NCBI GenBank assembly: GCA_000023185.1 | Contig: CP001622.1 | Span: 372,001-436,000, forward strand | Length of the DNA stretch: 64,000 nucleotides | Reading direction: 5' to 3' | Source of the DNA: Rhizobium leguminosarum bv. trifolii WSM1325 | Lineage (GTDB): Bacteria > Pseudomonadota > Alphaproteobacteria > Rhizobiales > Rhizobiaceae | In this document: piece by piece, positions 48,287-56,803 of the stretch | How positions within the stretch are numbered: the stretch's first letter is position 1 | Layout of the letters: each line of letters opens with the position of its first letter | The notes under the pieces: generated by a model | The model's input: the letters and a program-made list of their open reading frames with translations, nothing else | The model's database searches: none | Told to the model about the DNA's origin: nothing | Program-made: the position numbers and the translations under genes

Positions 48287-49384
48287 ATGAGGTCAACCAT
48301 CCTATGCGTGACGGCCGCCGCTGTTACCGCACTCCTTGCTGCCGCGCCGGCCCTTGCGCAGGAGCGCGTGGTCAACGTCTACAACTGGTCGGATTATATC
48401 GACAGTTCCATCCTCGAGGATTTCACCAAGGAAACCGGCATCAAGGTCGTCTACGACACTTTTGATTCCAACGAGACGCTGGAAACCAAGCTCTTGGCTG
48501 GTGGTTCGGGGTACGACGTGGTCGTCCCCACGGTATCCTTCATGAAGCGCCAGATCGCCGCCGGCGTCTACCAGAAGCTCGACAAGTCGAAGCTGCCGAA
48601 CCTGGTCAACATGTGGGACGTCATCATGAAGGGCGTGGCGTCCTTCGACCCCGGTAACGAATACAGCGTCGACTACATGTGGGGCACGACGGGCATCGGC
48701 TACAATGTCGACAAGGTCAAGGCTGCCCTCGGAACCGACGAAAAGCCCAATTGGGACGCGCTGTTCGACCCGGCGAAAGCAGCAAAGCTCAAGGATTGCG
48801 GCATCTACATGCTGGATTCCCCCACCGACGTGGTGCCCTCGGTGCTCGCCTATCTCGGGCTCAATCCGAACAGTACCGACGCTGCCGACCTCAAGAAGGC
48901 GCAGGCGGTCCTCACGGCCGTTCGTCCCTTCGTCCGCAAGTTCCATTCGTCCGAATATATCAGCGCGCTGGCGAACGGCGATATCTGCATCGCGCTCGGT
49001 TATTCCGGCGATATGTTCCAGGCCCGTGACCGTGCTAAGGAAGCCAATGTCGGCGTGAAGGTCGATTATTCGGTCCCGTCGCAGGGCGCCCAGATCTTCT
49101 TTGACGTCTTCGGCATTCCGAAGGATGCGCCGCATGTCGCCGAAGCCCATGAATTCATCAACTACATGATGAAGCCCGAAGTCGTCGCCAAGGCATCCAA
49201 CGTCGTCTTCTATGCCAACGGCAACAAGGCGTCGCAGCAGTTCCTCGACAAGGAAGTCCTCGACGACACGGCGATCTACCCAACGCCCGAAGTCATGGCG
49301 AAACTCTTCACCGTTCCGCCGCTCGATCCGAAGGCGCAGCGGCTCGTGACGCGGCTATGGACCACCGTGGTCACCGGCCAATGA
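48287..49384 (+). CDS. potF: PotF, putrescine-binding periplasmic protein
   Basis: 365 residues from ATG 48287 (aggaga upstream). Signal peptide RSTILCVTAAAVTALLAAAP cut near ALA/QE. VVNVYNWSDYIDSSILEDFT, YDVVVPTVSFMKRQ, YMWGTTGIGYNVDKV and KPEVVAKASNVVFYANGNKA are PotD/PotF-type polyamine-binding blocks. It delivers putrescine to PotHI. A strong terminator follows before potG, which should keep downstream expression lower. Confidence 0.94.
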   Translation: MRSTILCVTAAAVTALLAAAPALAQERVVNVYNWSDYIDSSILEDFTKETGIKVVYDTFDSNETLETKLLAGGSGYDVVVPTVSFMKRQIAAGVYQKLDKSKLPNLVNMWDVIMKGVASFDPGNEYSVDYMWGTTGIGYNVDKVKAALGTDEKPNWDALFDPAKAAKLKDCGIYMLDSPTDVVPSVLAYLGLNPNSTDAADLKKAQAVLTAVRPFVRKFHSSEYISALANGDICIALGYSGDMFQARDRAKEANVGVKVDYSVPSQGAQIFFDVFGIPKDAPHVAEAHEFINYMMKPEVVAKASNVVFYANGNKASQQFLDKEVLDDTAIYPTPEVMAKLFTVPPLDPKAQRLVTRLWTTVVTGQ

Positions 49385-49393
49385 TCTGATCGT

Positions 49394-49424
49394 GGCCCGG
49401 ACGGAAACGTCCGGGCCTTTTTTT
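49394..49424 (+). terminator. Terminator between potF and potG
   Basis: Arms GGCCCGGACG (49394-49403) and CGTCCGGGCC (49408-49417) around GAAA, followed by seven T. A canonical structure inside an operon, so it likely acts as a partial terminator; otherwise potGHI need a promoter in 49425-49497. Confidence 0.85.
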
Positions 49425-49497
49425 GACGATTCCAGTCGGGTGAAGCCGGGAACAAAAGCCGAGAACAAAAGAAAATAATGTATTTTCGGGGAACAAT

Positions 49498-50640
49498 ATG
49501 AAGTCTTTAGGCAATATTCGCCGCTCTTTCGCACCTTGGACCGATCCGTCCGCCAAGCCCTTCATATCGATCAAGAATGTCACCAAGCGTTTTGGCGATT
49601 TCACCGCCGTCGACAACCTGTCGCTCGACATCTATCACCGTGAGTTCTTCGCGCTGCTCGGCGCTTCGGGCTGCGGCAAGTCGACGCTTCTGCGCATGCT
49701 CGCCGGCTTCGAGCAGCCGACCTCGGGCGAAATCGTGCTCGACGGCACCGACATGGCCGGCACGCCGCCCTATAGGCGCCCCGTCAACATGATGTTCCAG
49801 TCCTATGCGCTTTTCCCGCACATGACGGTCGAGAAGAACATTGCCTTCGGCCTGAGACAGGACGGCATGGCGAAGGACGAGATGACCGACCGCGTCTTGC
49901 AGATGTTGAAGCTCGTCAAGCTGGAGCAATTTGCATCCCGCAAGCCGAACCAGCTTTCCGGCGGCCAGCGCCAGCGCGTCGCGCTGGCCCGCTCGCTCGC
50001 CAAGCGCCCCAAGGTGCTGCTGCTCGACGAACCGCTCGGCGCGCTCGACAAGAAGCTGCGCGAGGAAACCCAGTTCGAGCTGATGGACCTGCAGCAGAAT
50101 CTCGGCCTCACCTTCGTCGTCGTCACCCACGATCAGGAAGAGGCGATGACCATGGCCGACCGTATCGCCGTCATGAGCCACGGCAAGGTCGTGCAGGTGG
50201 CGACGCCGGCCGAGATCTACGAGGCGCCGAATTGCCGTTTCGTCGCGGATTTCATCGGCGACGTGAACATCTTCGACGGCAAGGTCGCCTCATCGGGCAA
50301 CGGCACCGTCGAGATATCAGTCGACAGCGGCTTCAGCGTGCGTGTCGCCGCCGCCGAGACTCCCTCGGCAGGCAGCGCCGTCGGCTTTGCCATCCGGCCG
50401 GAAAAGATGCGGGTCGGGCGCACGCCTCCCGCCAACGCGTCGGTTAACGCTGCGAGGGGCGAACTCTGGGACATCGCCTATCTCGGCGACATGACCGTCT
50501 TCCATGTGAAATTGCAGAGCGGCAACGTCGTCAAGGCATCCTCCCTCAACGCGCAGCGCTCCGTCGACGACCCCTTCACCTACGATCAGGAAGTCTGGGT
50601 CTCCTTCGACGAGAATGCCGGCGTCCTGCTGAAGGATTGA
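49498..50640 (+). CDS. potG: PotG, putrescine importer ATPase
   Basis: 380 residues. Walker A LLGASGCGKSTLLRML at about 52, Q-loop MFQSYALFPHM, signature LSGGQRQRVALARSLA, Walker B VLLLDEPLGALD, switch VTHDQEEAMT; the C-terminal TOBE domain covers about 290-370. It powers PotHI uptake at the inner membrane. potH starts 4 bases after the stop. Confidence 0.94.
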   Translation: MKSLGNIRRSFAPWTDPSAKPFISIKNVTKRFGDFTAVDNLSLDIYHREFFALLGASGCGKSTLLRMLAGFEQPTSGEIVLDGTDMAGTPPYRRPVNMMFQSYALFPHMTVEKNIAFGLRQDGMAKDEMTDRVLQMLKLVKLEQFASRKPNQLSGGQRQRVALARSLAKRPKVLLLDEPLGALDKKLREETQFELMDLQQNLGLTFVVVTHDQEEAMTMADRIAVMSHGKVVQVATPAEIYEAPNCRFVADFIGDVNIFDGKVASSGNGTVEISVDSGFSVRVAAAETPSAGSAVGFAIRPEKMRVGRTPPANASVNAARGELWDIAYLGDMTVFHVKLQSGNVVKASSLNAQRSVDDPFTYDQEVWVSFDENAGVLLKD

Positions 50641-50644
50641 CATC

Positions 50645-51556
50645 ATGGGCAAGTTCACTTCCGGCCTCTACAATCGCCTCGTCATCGTCATCCCTTACGC
50701 CTGGCTACTGCTTTTCTTCCTGGCGCCTTTCTTCATCGTCTTCCGCATTTCGCTGTCGACGACGGCGATCGCCATGCCGCCCTATGAGCCTGTCTTCTCC
50801 TTCGCCGACGGCTGGGCCGGCCTCTTAAGCAAGATCGGCGAATTCTCTTTCGACAATTACACCTACCTCACCGACGACCCGCTCTATTTCAACGCCTATG
50901 TGTCGAGCGTGGTGATCGCCGGGATCTCCACCTTCCTGACGCTGCTGATCGCCTATCCGATCGCCTACGGCATGGCGCAGGCGCCACGTGGCCTGCGGCC
51001 GACGCTGGTGATGCTCGTCATCCTGCCCTTCTGGACGAGCTTCCTGATCCGCGTCTACGCCTGGATCGCCATCCTCAAGCCGGAGGGCCTATTCAACCAG
51101 CTGCTGCTGTCGCTGCACCTGATCGATACACCGCTGATCATCCTGAACACCAATACCGCCGTCTATATCGGCATCGTCTATTCCTATCTGCCCTTCATGG
51201 TGCTGCCGCTTTATTCGGCGCTCGAGAAGATGGACGGCACGTTGATCGAGGCTGCGCAGGATCTCGGCTGCCCGCCGATCACAGCCTTCTGGCGCATCAC
51301 CTTCCCGCTGTCTATCCCCGGCGTGGTGGCCGGCTGCATGCTGGTCTTCATCCCGGCCGTCGGTGAATTCGTCATTCCCGATCTGCTCGGCGGGTCGCAG
51401 ACGCTGATGATCGGCAAGACACTGTGGAACGAGTTCAATTCCAATCGCGACTGGCCGGTCTCCTCGGCGGTGGCGACCATCCTGTTGCTGATCCTGGTCA
51501 TCCCGATCGTCTTCTTCCAGAATGTCCAGGCCAAGGCCGAAGAGCGGGGGAAATAA
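50645..51556 (+). CDS. potH: PotH, putrescine importer permease
   Basis: 303 residues with six membrane segments (first at about 14-36, IVIPYAWLLLFFLAPFFIVF). The EAA loop is DGTLIEAAQDLGCPPITAFW at about 198. PAVGEFVIPDLLGGSQTLMI is a typical PotB/PotH block. It forms the channel with PotI; only 3 bases separate the two genes. Confidence 0.94.
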   Translation: MGKFTSGLYNRLVIVIPYAWLLLFFLAPFFIVFRISLSTTAIAMPPYEPVFSFADGWAGLLSKIGEFSFDNYTYLTDDPLYFNAYVSSVVIAGISTFLTLLIAYPIAYGMAQAPRGLRPTLVMLVILPFWTSFLIRVYAWIAILKPEGLFNQLLLSLHLIDTPLIILNTNTAVYIGIVYSYLPFMVLPLYSALEKMDGTLIEAAQDLGCPPITAFWRITFPLSIPGVVAGCMLVFIPAVGEFVIPDLLGGSQTLMIGKTLWNEFNSNRDWPVSSAVATILLLILVIPIVFFQNVQAKAEERGK

Positions 51557-51559
51557 ACC

Positions 51560-52378
51560 ATGCTGAAATGGACCCGTTTCAACATCGTCTCCGTCACGCT
51601 CGGCTTCGCTTTCCTCTATCTGCCGATCGTGCTTCTCGTCATTTTCTCCTTCAACGAATCCAAACTCGTGACCGTCTGGGGCGGCTTCTCGACGAAATGG
51701 TATGTCTCGTTGATGAGCAATCAGGCCTTGCTCGACGCTGCGTGGGTGACGCTGCGCGTCGGACTGCTGTCGGCAACGTTTGCAACCATCCTCGGCACGA
51801 TGGCGGCGCTGACATTGGTGCGCTACACGCGCTTTCGCGGACGCATGCTGTTTTCGGGCATGGTCTATGCGCCCCTCGTCATGCCGGAGGTCATCACCGG
51901 CCTGTCATTGCTGCTGCTCTTCGTCGCGATCGGTCTCGACCGCGGCTTCTGGACGATCACGCTCGCGCATACGACGTTGACCATGTGCTTCGTCGCCGTC
52001 GTCGTCCAGTCGCGCCTGCTGAGTTTCGATCATTCGATCGAGGAAGCGGCTCAGGATCTCGGCGCGCCGCCGGTGCGGACTTTCTTCGAGATCACCCTGC
52101 CGATCATCGCGCCCGCCGTCGCCTCCGGCTGGATCCTGGCCTTCACCCTGTCGCTCGACGATCTGGTGATTGCAAGCTTCACGTCGGGGCCTGGCGCCAC
52201 CACGCTGCCGATGAGGATCTACAGCCAGGTCCGCCTCGGCGTAACGCCCGAGATCAATGCGGTGTGCACGATCCTGATCGGCATCGTCGCCCTCGGCGTC
52301 ATCTGCGCCTCGATCATCACCAAGCGCCGCGAAACGCAGCGACAGAGGGACGAGCGCGCCGCTGCGGCCGGTGCGTGA
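51560..52378 (+). CDS. potI: PotI, putrescine importer permease
   Basis: 272 residues, six membrane segments. FLYLPIVLLVIFSFNESKLV at the N-terminus, the EAA loop DHSIEEAAQDLGAPPVRTFF and FTLSLDDLVIASFTSGPGAT are typical of PotC/PotI. It is the last gene of potFGHI. A mosaic repeat follows and separates it from the convergent AsmA-like gene. Confidence 0.94.
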   Translation: MLKWTRFNIVSVTLGFAFLYLPIVLLVIFSFNESKLVTVWGGFSTKWYVSLMSNQALLDAAWVTLRVGLLSATFATILGTMAALTLVRYTRFRGRMLFSGMVYAPLVMPEVITGLSLLLLFVAIGLDRGFWTITLAHTTLTMCFVAVVVQSRLLSFDHSIEEAAQDLGAPPVRTFFEITLPIIAPAVASGWILAFTLSLDDLVIASFTSGPGATTLPMRIYSQVRLGVTPEINAVCTILIGIVALGVICASIITKRRETQRQRDERAAAAGA

Positions 52379-52381
52379 GGT

Positions 52382-52470
52382 CTAAAGCGCGTGCTCCTCG
52401 CGCTCTATGTCTCTATTTTGCGCATGTCGTTATCGCGAAACCGCTGCACAGTTTTGCGCGACATGCTTCA
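52382..52470. repeat. Mosaic palindromic repeat between potI and the AsmA-like gene
   Basis: It carries TAAAGCGCGTGC...GCGCTCTATG and the inverted core CGAAACCGCTGCACAGTTTTGCG, then GCGACATGCTT. The modules are those of 38394-38497 in reverse. It overlaps the AsmA-like stop codon at 52468-52470. Confidence 0.75.
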
Positions 52471-54360
52471 CTGCGCGTGGGGTGTATTGCCGAATAGCGG
52501 AACCGGCGAGATCACCGGGTTCGGCCATGAGCCGCCGATGAAGAACGGCAGAAGCGGCAGCTCCGCCGCCTTGGCCGGATCGGTTGCATCCAGTGATCCG
52601 GAAAGTGCCAGCCCGTTCGAATGATAGGTGATGATGCCGGAAAGCGTCAGTGTCTGTGTGGGTCCGGCGATATGGGCGTCATGGATCTCGGCGGAGCCGT
52701 TGGCGAAATCGGCCTGTAGGTTCAACTGGCTGAAGGCGAAGGCGCCGCCTGCTGCCGCGCTCAGCGGAAAGAACGGCTTTTCGGCTGCCTGCGTCCGAAG
52801 TGCCGTGGCATCGATGCCGGGAATCGTGCCTTCCCCGGTCCAGAAGTGCAGCTTGCCGGTGACGTCGGCAAGGCCGGTCGTCCAGATCGCCTTGGGCGAC
52901 TGCAGGTCGAGATCGATCGATCCTGTCGCAAGCGGCAGCGGACCTTTCAACTGCAGGCGTTCTGCAAGGGCCGCGAAGTCGGCATCGCGGATCGACAGCC
53001 GCAGCTTGCCGCCGCCGTCGAAGTCGCGCTGCGTCGCTTCCAGATGCGCGGTCATTTCACCGCCTTCGAACTGGCTGTCGCCAATATCGAATTTCGCTTC
53101 GCCGCCGGCAACGATCACGCTGGCGCCAACGTCGGAAAGCTCGAAGAGACCCATCTGCGCGCGCCGCGCCGAAAGCCTGACGTCGATATCGAGCAGCCGC
53201 AATGGTCCGCTGATGCCGGCGGAAATTTCCTCCGCCTCGCCGGCCGCGAGGCGGAGCGCGAAGGCGTCGAGGAAGGGCTTGAGGTTCATCTGGTCGAAGG
53301 CGAGCGTGCCGCCGATTTTCGGTCGTTTGCCGGGTTGGGTGAAAAGGTCCATTACCCCGGTGGCGCTCGCTTCGTTCAACGAGAGGCTGAGATTGTTGAA
53401 ACGCAGCCCATTACCCGACGACATGATGTCGGATTCCAGCGAGGCGCTCTTCAACGTTGCGATGCCGGGGATCGATTTGCCCGACCATGTCAGAAGTGCG
53501 GGCACATCGGGAATGGTGGCTGTGACATTGCCGGAAAGGGCCGAAAGGTTGGCGATGCTGGCAATGCCTTGGAAGTGCGCCGTCAACAGGTTTGATGTGA
53601 GCGACGTCCGTGTCTCGGCATTCCTGCCGGCAAAGGCGAGCAGCGGCTGGCGCGAGGCGAAATCGACTTTCAGGTCCTGGCCGTTGATGCGGGCGATGAC
53701 GACCGACGAGATTGCGCCGGATAGTCTCGGCCAGGCGATATCTGCGGTGACGCTGTCGAAATGATAGGTCTTGGCGGACTTGATGTCGGTGACCACAAGC
53801 GTGCCGTCCTCGACGGTCACCGCGCCGATCTCGGCATCGAGATCGGGATCGAGCACCTCAGCTCCGTTTTCGTAGCGTACGCCGCTGATCGCGCGTGCGA
53901 GCAGGCCGGCATAACTCCAGTCGATCAGCCCTTTTTCGTCGCGCGTCAGCGCCAGGTTGGGGCGCACCAAGTGGAATTCGTGGAAGCTCGTCCGGCCTCG
54001 CAACGCATCGATGAGGCTGAAATCCGCCGACAGGCTTTCAATGCTGCCGAGCAGCTTATCGCCACTTTCGCGCGGTTGGCGGATGGTGATCTGGTTCAGC
54101 GTAATGCGCGGTGTCGGCCAGAATTCGAGAACCGGACTACCCTTGATCTCGGCATGGTATCCCGTCCATTTCGACAGCGCGTCCTCGATGCCGGAGCGCA
54201 CGAAGCCGGTCGAGATGAGATAGGGTGCGGCAACCCTGAGCGCCACGAAAAGCGCCAGCGCGATCAGCAGGAATACCGTCGACAGGCGGGCGAAGGCCGG
54301 AAGCCAGCGCGAAACGGGTCCGATCTTCCTGCGCCACCTGCGATGTCTTGACGTGCTCAT
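52468..54360 (-). CDS. AsmA-family membrane-anchored protein
   Basis: 630 residues from ATG 54360 (ggagatc upstream); a TTG 15 bases earlier is less likely. A basic N-terminus (TSRHRRWRRK) precedes one membrane helix at about 23-46 (LSTVFLLIALALFVALRVAA). The long periplasmic remainder has AsmA features: VRSGIEDALSKWTGYHAEIK, PTPRITLNQITIRQP, and C-terminal IHDAHIAGPTQTLTLSGIIT. AsmA-like proteins belong to the bridge-like lipid transport superfamily and affect outer membrane make-up. No operon partner; it is convergent with potI. Confidence 0.87.
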   Translation of the reverse strand: MSTSRHRRWRRKIGPVSRWLPAFARLSTVFLLIALALFVALRVAAPYLISTGFVRSGIEDALSKWTGYHAEIKGSPVLEFWPTPRITLNQITIRQPRESGDKLLGSIESLSADFSLIDALRGRTSFHEFHLVRPNLALTRDEKGLIDWSYAGLLARAISGVRYENGAEVLDPDLDAEIGAVTVEDGTLVVTDIKSAKTYHFDSVTADIAWPRLSGAISSVVIARINGQDLKVDFASRQPLLAFAGRNAETRTSLTSNLLTAHFQGIASIANLSALSGNVTATIPDVPALLTWSGKSIPGIATLKSASLESDIMSSGNGLRFNNLSLSLNEASATGVMDLFTQPGKRPKIGGTLAFDQMNLKPFLDAFALRLAAGEAEEISAGISGPLRLLDIDVRLSARRAQMGLFELSDVGASVIVAGGEAKFDIGDSQFEGGEMTAHLEATQRDFDGGGKLRLSIRDADFAALAERLQLKGPLPLATGSIDLDLQSPKAIWTTGLADVTGKLHFWTGEGTIPGIDATALRTQAAEKPFFPLSAAAGGAFAFSQLNLQADFANGSAEIHDAHIAGPTQTLTLSGIITYHSNGLALSGSLDATDPAKAAELPLLPFFIGGSWPNPVISPVPLFGNTPHAQ

Positions 54361-54448
54361 GATCTCCGCCGGCAAATTCAGCCGGTCATCCCGTTATGCG
54401 CTGATTTCGCCGGATATAGGAAATATCAGGCATATGCAAATCCCGACA

Positions 54449-54561
54449 GCGCCGCGCGTCTTTTCAGACGCGCAAAGGACGCTGTAGCACTTTCAATTAA
54501 ATAGTTGGAGCATGATGTCGTCCGAAAACCGCTCACACTTTTCGACATCATACTCCAAGCG
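54449..54561. repeat. Composite palindromic repeat upstream of acetoacetyl-CoA synthetase
   Basis: First a hairpin GCGCGTCT/AGACGCGC (54454-54473) like that at 18631. Then a mosaic element with arms near GGAGCATGATGTCG and CGACATCATACTCC around GAAAACCGCTCACACTTTT. It occupies the middle of the 275-base divergent gap 54361-54635, so it lies in a promoter region, unlike most copies, which follow gene ends. Confidence 0.75.
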
Positions 54562-54635
54562 TCGGATCGCGTCGGTTCCACGCTTTATAATGCAATGCAG
54601 CATGATATAAGGACGGCATTGGGGAGGAGGATTGA

Positions 54636-56588
54636 ATGCAGGATAACAGACCACTTTGGGTGCCCTCGGAGGATGCCATTGCAAAAAGCCCGATCCATGC
54701 CTTCATGGAGCGCTGCAATGCCGACTTCGGGCTCTCTCTTTCGGGCTTTGAGGATCTGCATGCATGGTCGGTGGCCGAGCGGGAGAACTTCTGGTCGGCC
54801 GTCTGGGATTTTTGCGGCGTGCAGGGGGAGCGTGGCGCAGAGGTGCTTGCCAATGGCGACCGCATGCTGGAAGCCCGCTTCTTTCCCGATGCGACGCTGA
54901 ACTTCGCCGAAAACCTGCTGTCTGGCCGCGGTGACGGCGATGCGATCATCTTCCGCGGCGAGGACAAGGCCGAGGACCGCTGGTCGTGGGACCGGCTGCG
55001 CGCGCTGGTCTCGAAGCTGCAGCAGGCCTTTGTAGCACGCGGCATCGGCAAGGGCGACCGCGTCGCCGCGATGATGCCAAACATGCCGGAGACCGTCGCC
55101 GCCATGCTCGCCGCCGCCTCGATCGGCGCCATCTGGTCGTCGTGTTCGCCTGATTTCGGCGAGCAGGGTGTGCTCGACCGCTTCGGCCAGATTGAGCCAA
55201 GGCTGTTCATCGCCTGCGATGCCTATTGGTATTCCGGCAAGCTTCAGGATGTCGGCGCCAAGGTCGCCACGGTCGCAAAGACTTTGGCTATCCCCACGGT
55301 CATCGTCCATTACGCCGGCAATGCGGAGGCCGTGGCGCGAAAGACGCCGGGCGCTTTAACGCTTGAGGCCTTTGTCGCGCCCTATGAGGCAAGGGAGGTG
55401 GAGTTCACGCGGCTTGCCTTCGCGCATCCGCTTTACATCCTCTTTTCGTCAGGCACGACAGGCGTACCGAAATGCATCGTGCATTCGGCCGGCGGCACGC
55501 TGCTGCAGCACCTCAAGGAGCAGCGGCTGCATTGCGGCCTGCAGGCGGGCGAGAAGCTGTTCTATTTCACCACTTGCGGCTGGATGATGTGGAACTGGCT
55601 GGTCAGCGGTCTTGCCAGCGGGGCGACGCTCTGCCTGTTCGACGGCTCGCCCTTCGCCCCCGATGGCAACGTGCTGTTCGACTATGCCGAGGCCGAAAAA
55701 TTCGTCATCTTCGGCACCTCGGCGAAATATATCGATGCGGTGCGCAAAGGCGGGCTGACGCCGCGCGTCAGCCACGATCTCTCCAGCCTGCGGCTGATGA
55801 CCTCCACCGGTTCGCCGCTGTCGCCGGAAGGGTTCACCTTCGTCTACGAAGGCATCAAGAAAGATGTACAGCTCGCCTCGATATCAGGCGGCACCGATAT
55901 CGTCTCCTGCTTCGTACTCGGCAATCCGCTGCAGCCGGTCTGGCGCGGCGAGATCCAGGGGGCCGGCCTCGGCCTTGCGGTCGATGTCTGGAACGATGAC
56001 GGCAAGCCGGTGCGCGGGGAGAAGGGTGAACTCGTCTGCACCAAGGCCTTCCCCTCGATGCCGGTGATGTTCTGGAACGACCCCGATGGCGCCAAATATC
56101 GCGCCGCCTATTTCGACCGGTTCGACAATGTCTGGTGCCACGGCGATTTCGCCGAATGGACGGAGCATGGCGGCCTGGTCATCCACGGCCGTTCGGATGC
56201 GACGCTCAATCCTGGCGGTGTTCGCATCGGCACGGCCGAGATCTACAATCAGGTGGAGCAGATGGCGGAGGTGGCCGAGGCGCTGTGCATCGGCCAGGAC
56301 TGGGACGACGACGTACGCGTCATCCTTTTCGTCCGACTTGCCCCCGATGTGAAGCTGACCGAGGATCTCGTCAAGGCGATCAAGAGCCGCATCCGCACCG
56401 GCGCCTCGCCGCGGCATGTGCCGGCGAAGATCATCGCGGTTGCCGATATTCCCCGCACCAAGTCCGGCAAGATTGTCGAGCTTGCCGTGCGCGAGGTCGT
56501 TCACGGCCGGCCGGTGAAGAACCAGGAAGCGCTTGCCAATCCAGAGGCGCTGGGGCTCTTTGCCGGGCTAAGCGAACTGAGGGATTGA
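54636..56588 (+). CDS. acsA2: Acetoacetyl-CoA synthetase
   Basis: 650 residues, ggaggagg before the ATG. Acyl-adenylate-forming motifs: [20 protein letters not shown] at about 266, [53 protein letters not shown] and the C-terminal [18 protein letters not shown] with the adenylation Lys. The [11 protein letters not shown] and N-terminal [20 protein letters not shown] features mark acetoacetyl- rather than acetyl-CoA synthetase. It activates acetoacetate from PHB breakdown; a phasin gene lies two genes away. Confidence 0.9.
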   Translation: MQDNRPLWVPSEDAIAKSPIHAFMERCNADFGLSLSGFEDLHAWSVAERENFWSAVWDFCGVQGERGAEVLANGDRMLEARFFPDATLNFAENLLSGRGDGDAIIFRGEDKAEDRWSWDRLRALVSKLQQAFVARGIGKGDRVAAMMPNMPETVAAMLAAASIGAIWSSCSPDFGEQGVLDRFGQIEPRLFIACDAYWYSGKLQDVGAKVATVAKTLAIPTVIVHYAGNAEAVARKTPGALTLEAFVAPYEAREVEFTRLAFAHPLYILFSSGTTGVPKCIVHSAGGTLLQHLKEQRLHCGLQAGEKLFYFTTCGWMMWNWLVSGLASGATLCLFDGSPFAPDGNVLFDYAEAEKFVIFGTSAKYIDAVRKGGLTPRVSHDLSSLRLMTSTGSPLSPEGFTFVYEGIKKDVQLASISGGTDIVSCFVLGNPLQPVWRGEIQGAGLGLAVDVWNDDGKPVRGEKGELVCTKAFPSMPVMFWNDPDGAKYRAAYFDRFDNVWCHGDFAEWTEHGGLVIHGRSDATLNPGGVRIGTAEIYNQVEQMAEVAEALCIGQDWDDDVRVILFVRLAPDVKLTEDLVKAIKSRIRTGASPRHVPAKIIAVADIPRTKSGKIVELAVREVVHGRPVKNQEALANPEALGLFAGLSELRD

Positions 56589-56638
56589 CAGCGATCGCAC
56601 ATTACAAGCTGTCACCCTTTATCAATCTCCTGTCATGG

Positions 56639-56661
56639 AAACCTTTCGTTAAGAAAGGTTT
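56639..56661. other. Perfect AAACCTTTC hairpin downstream of acsA2
   Basis: Arms AAACCTTTC (56639-56647) and GAAAGGTTT (56653-56661) around GTTAA. It lies in the 215-base gap 56589-56803, together with a 13-codon frame at 56694-56735 (MNDAAWGLPASET) and the terminator at 56774. Confidence 0.5.
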
Positions 56662-56773
56662 GTCAAAGGTGAAGCTAACTTGGGGGCCGCACATGAACGA
56701 TGCGGCCTGGGGCCTTCCGGCCTCCGAAACATGACGTTGATCGACTGAGCTCTTGTTGAACAGCACCGAATTC

Positions 56774-56803
56774 AAAGGCGGCCTCTTGGCTGCCTTTTCT
56801 TTA
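56774..56803 (+). terminator. Rho-independent terminator between acsA2 and cbrA
   Basis: Arms AAAGGCGGCC (56774-56783) and GGCTGCCTTT (56788-56797) with one G-U pair, loop TCTT, followed by TCTTT. It ends plus-strand transcription just before the convergent cbrA stop. Confidence 0.78.

Noticed and set aside
51424..52497. 357-residue plus-strand frame over potH and potI
   Set aside because: Composition is His/Arg/Asp-rich as in a shadow of GC-rich coding DNA. potH and potI are clear in the other frames.
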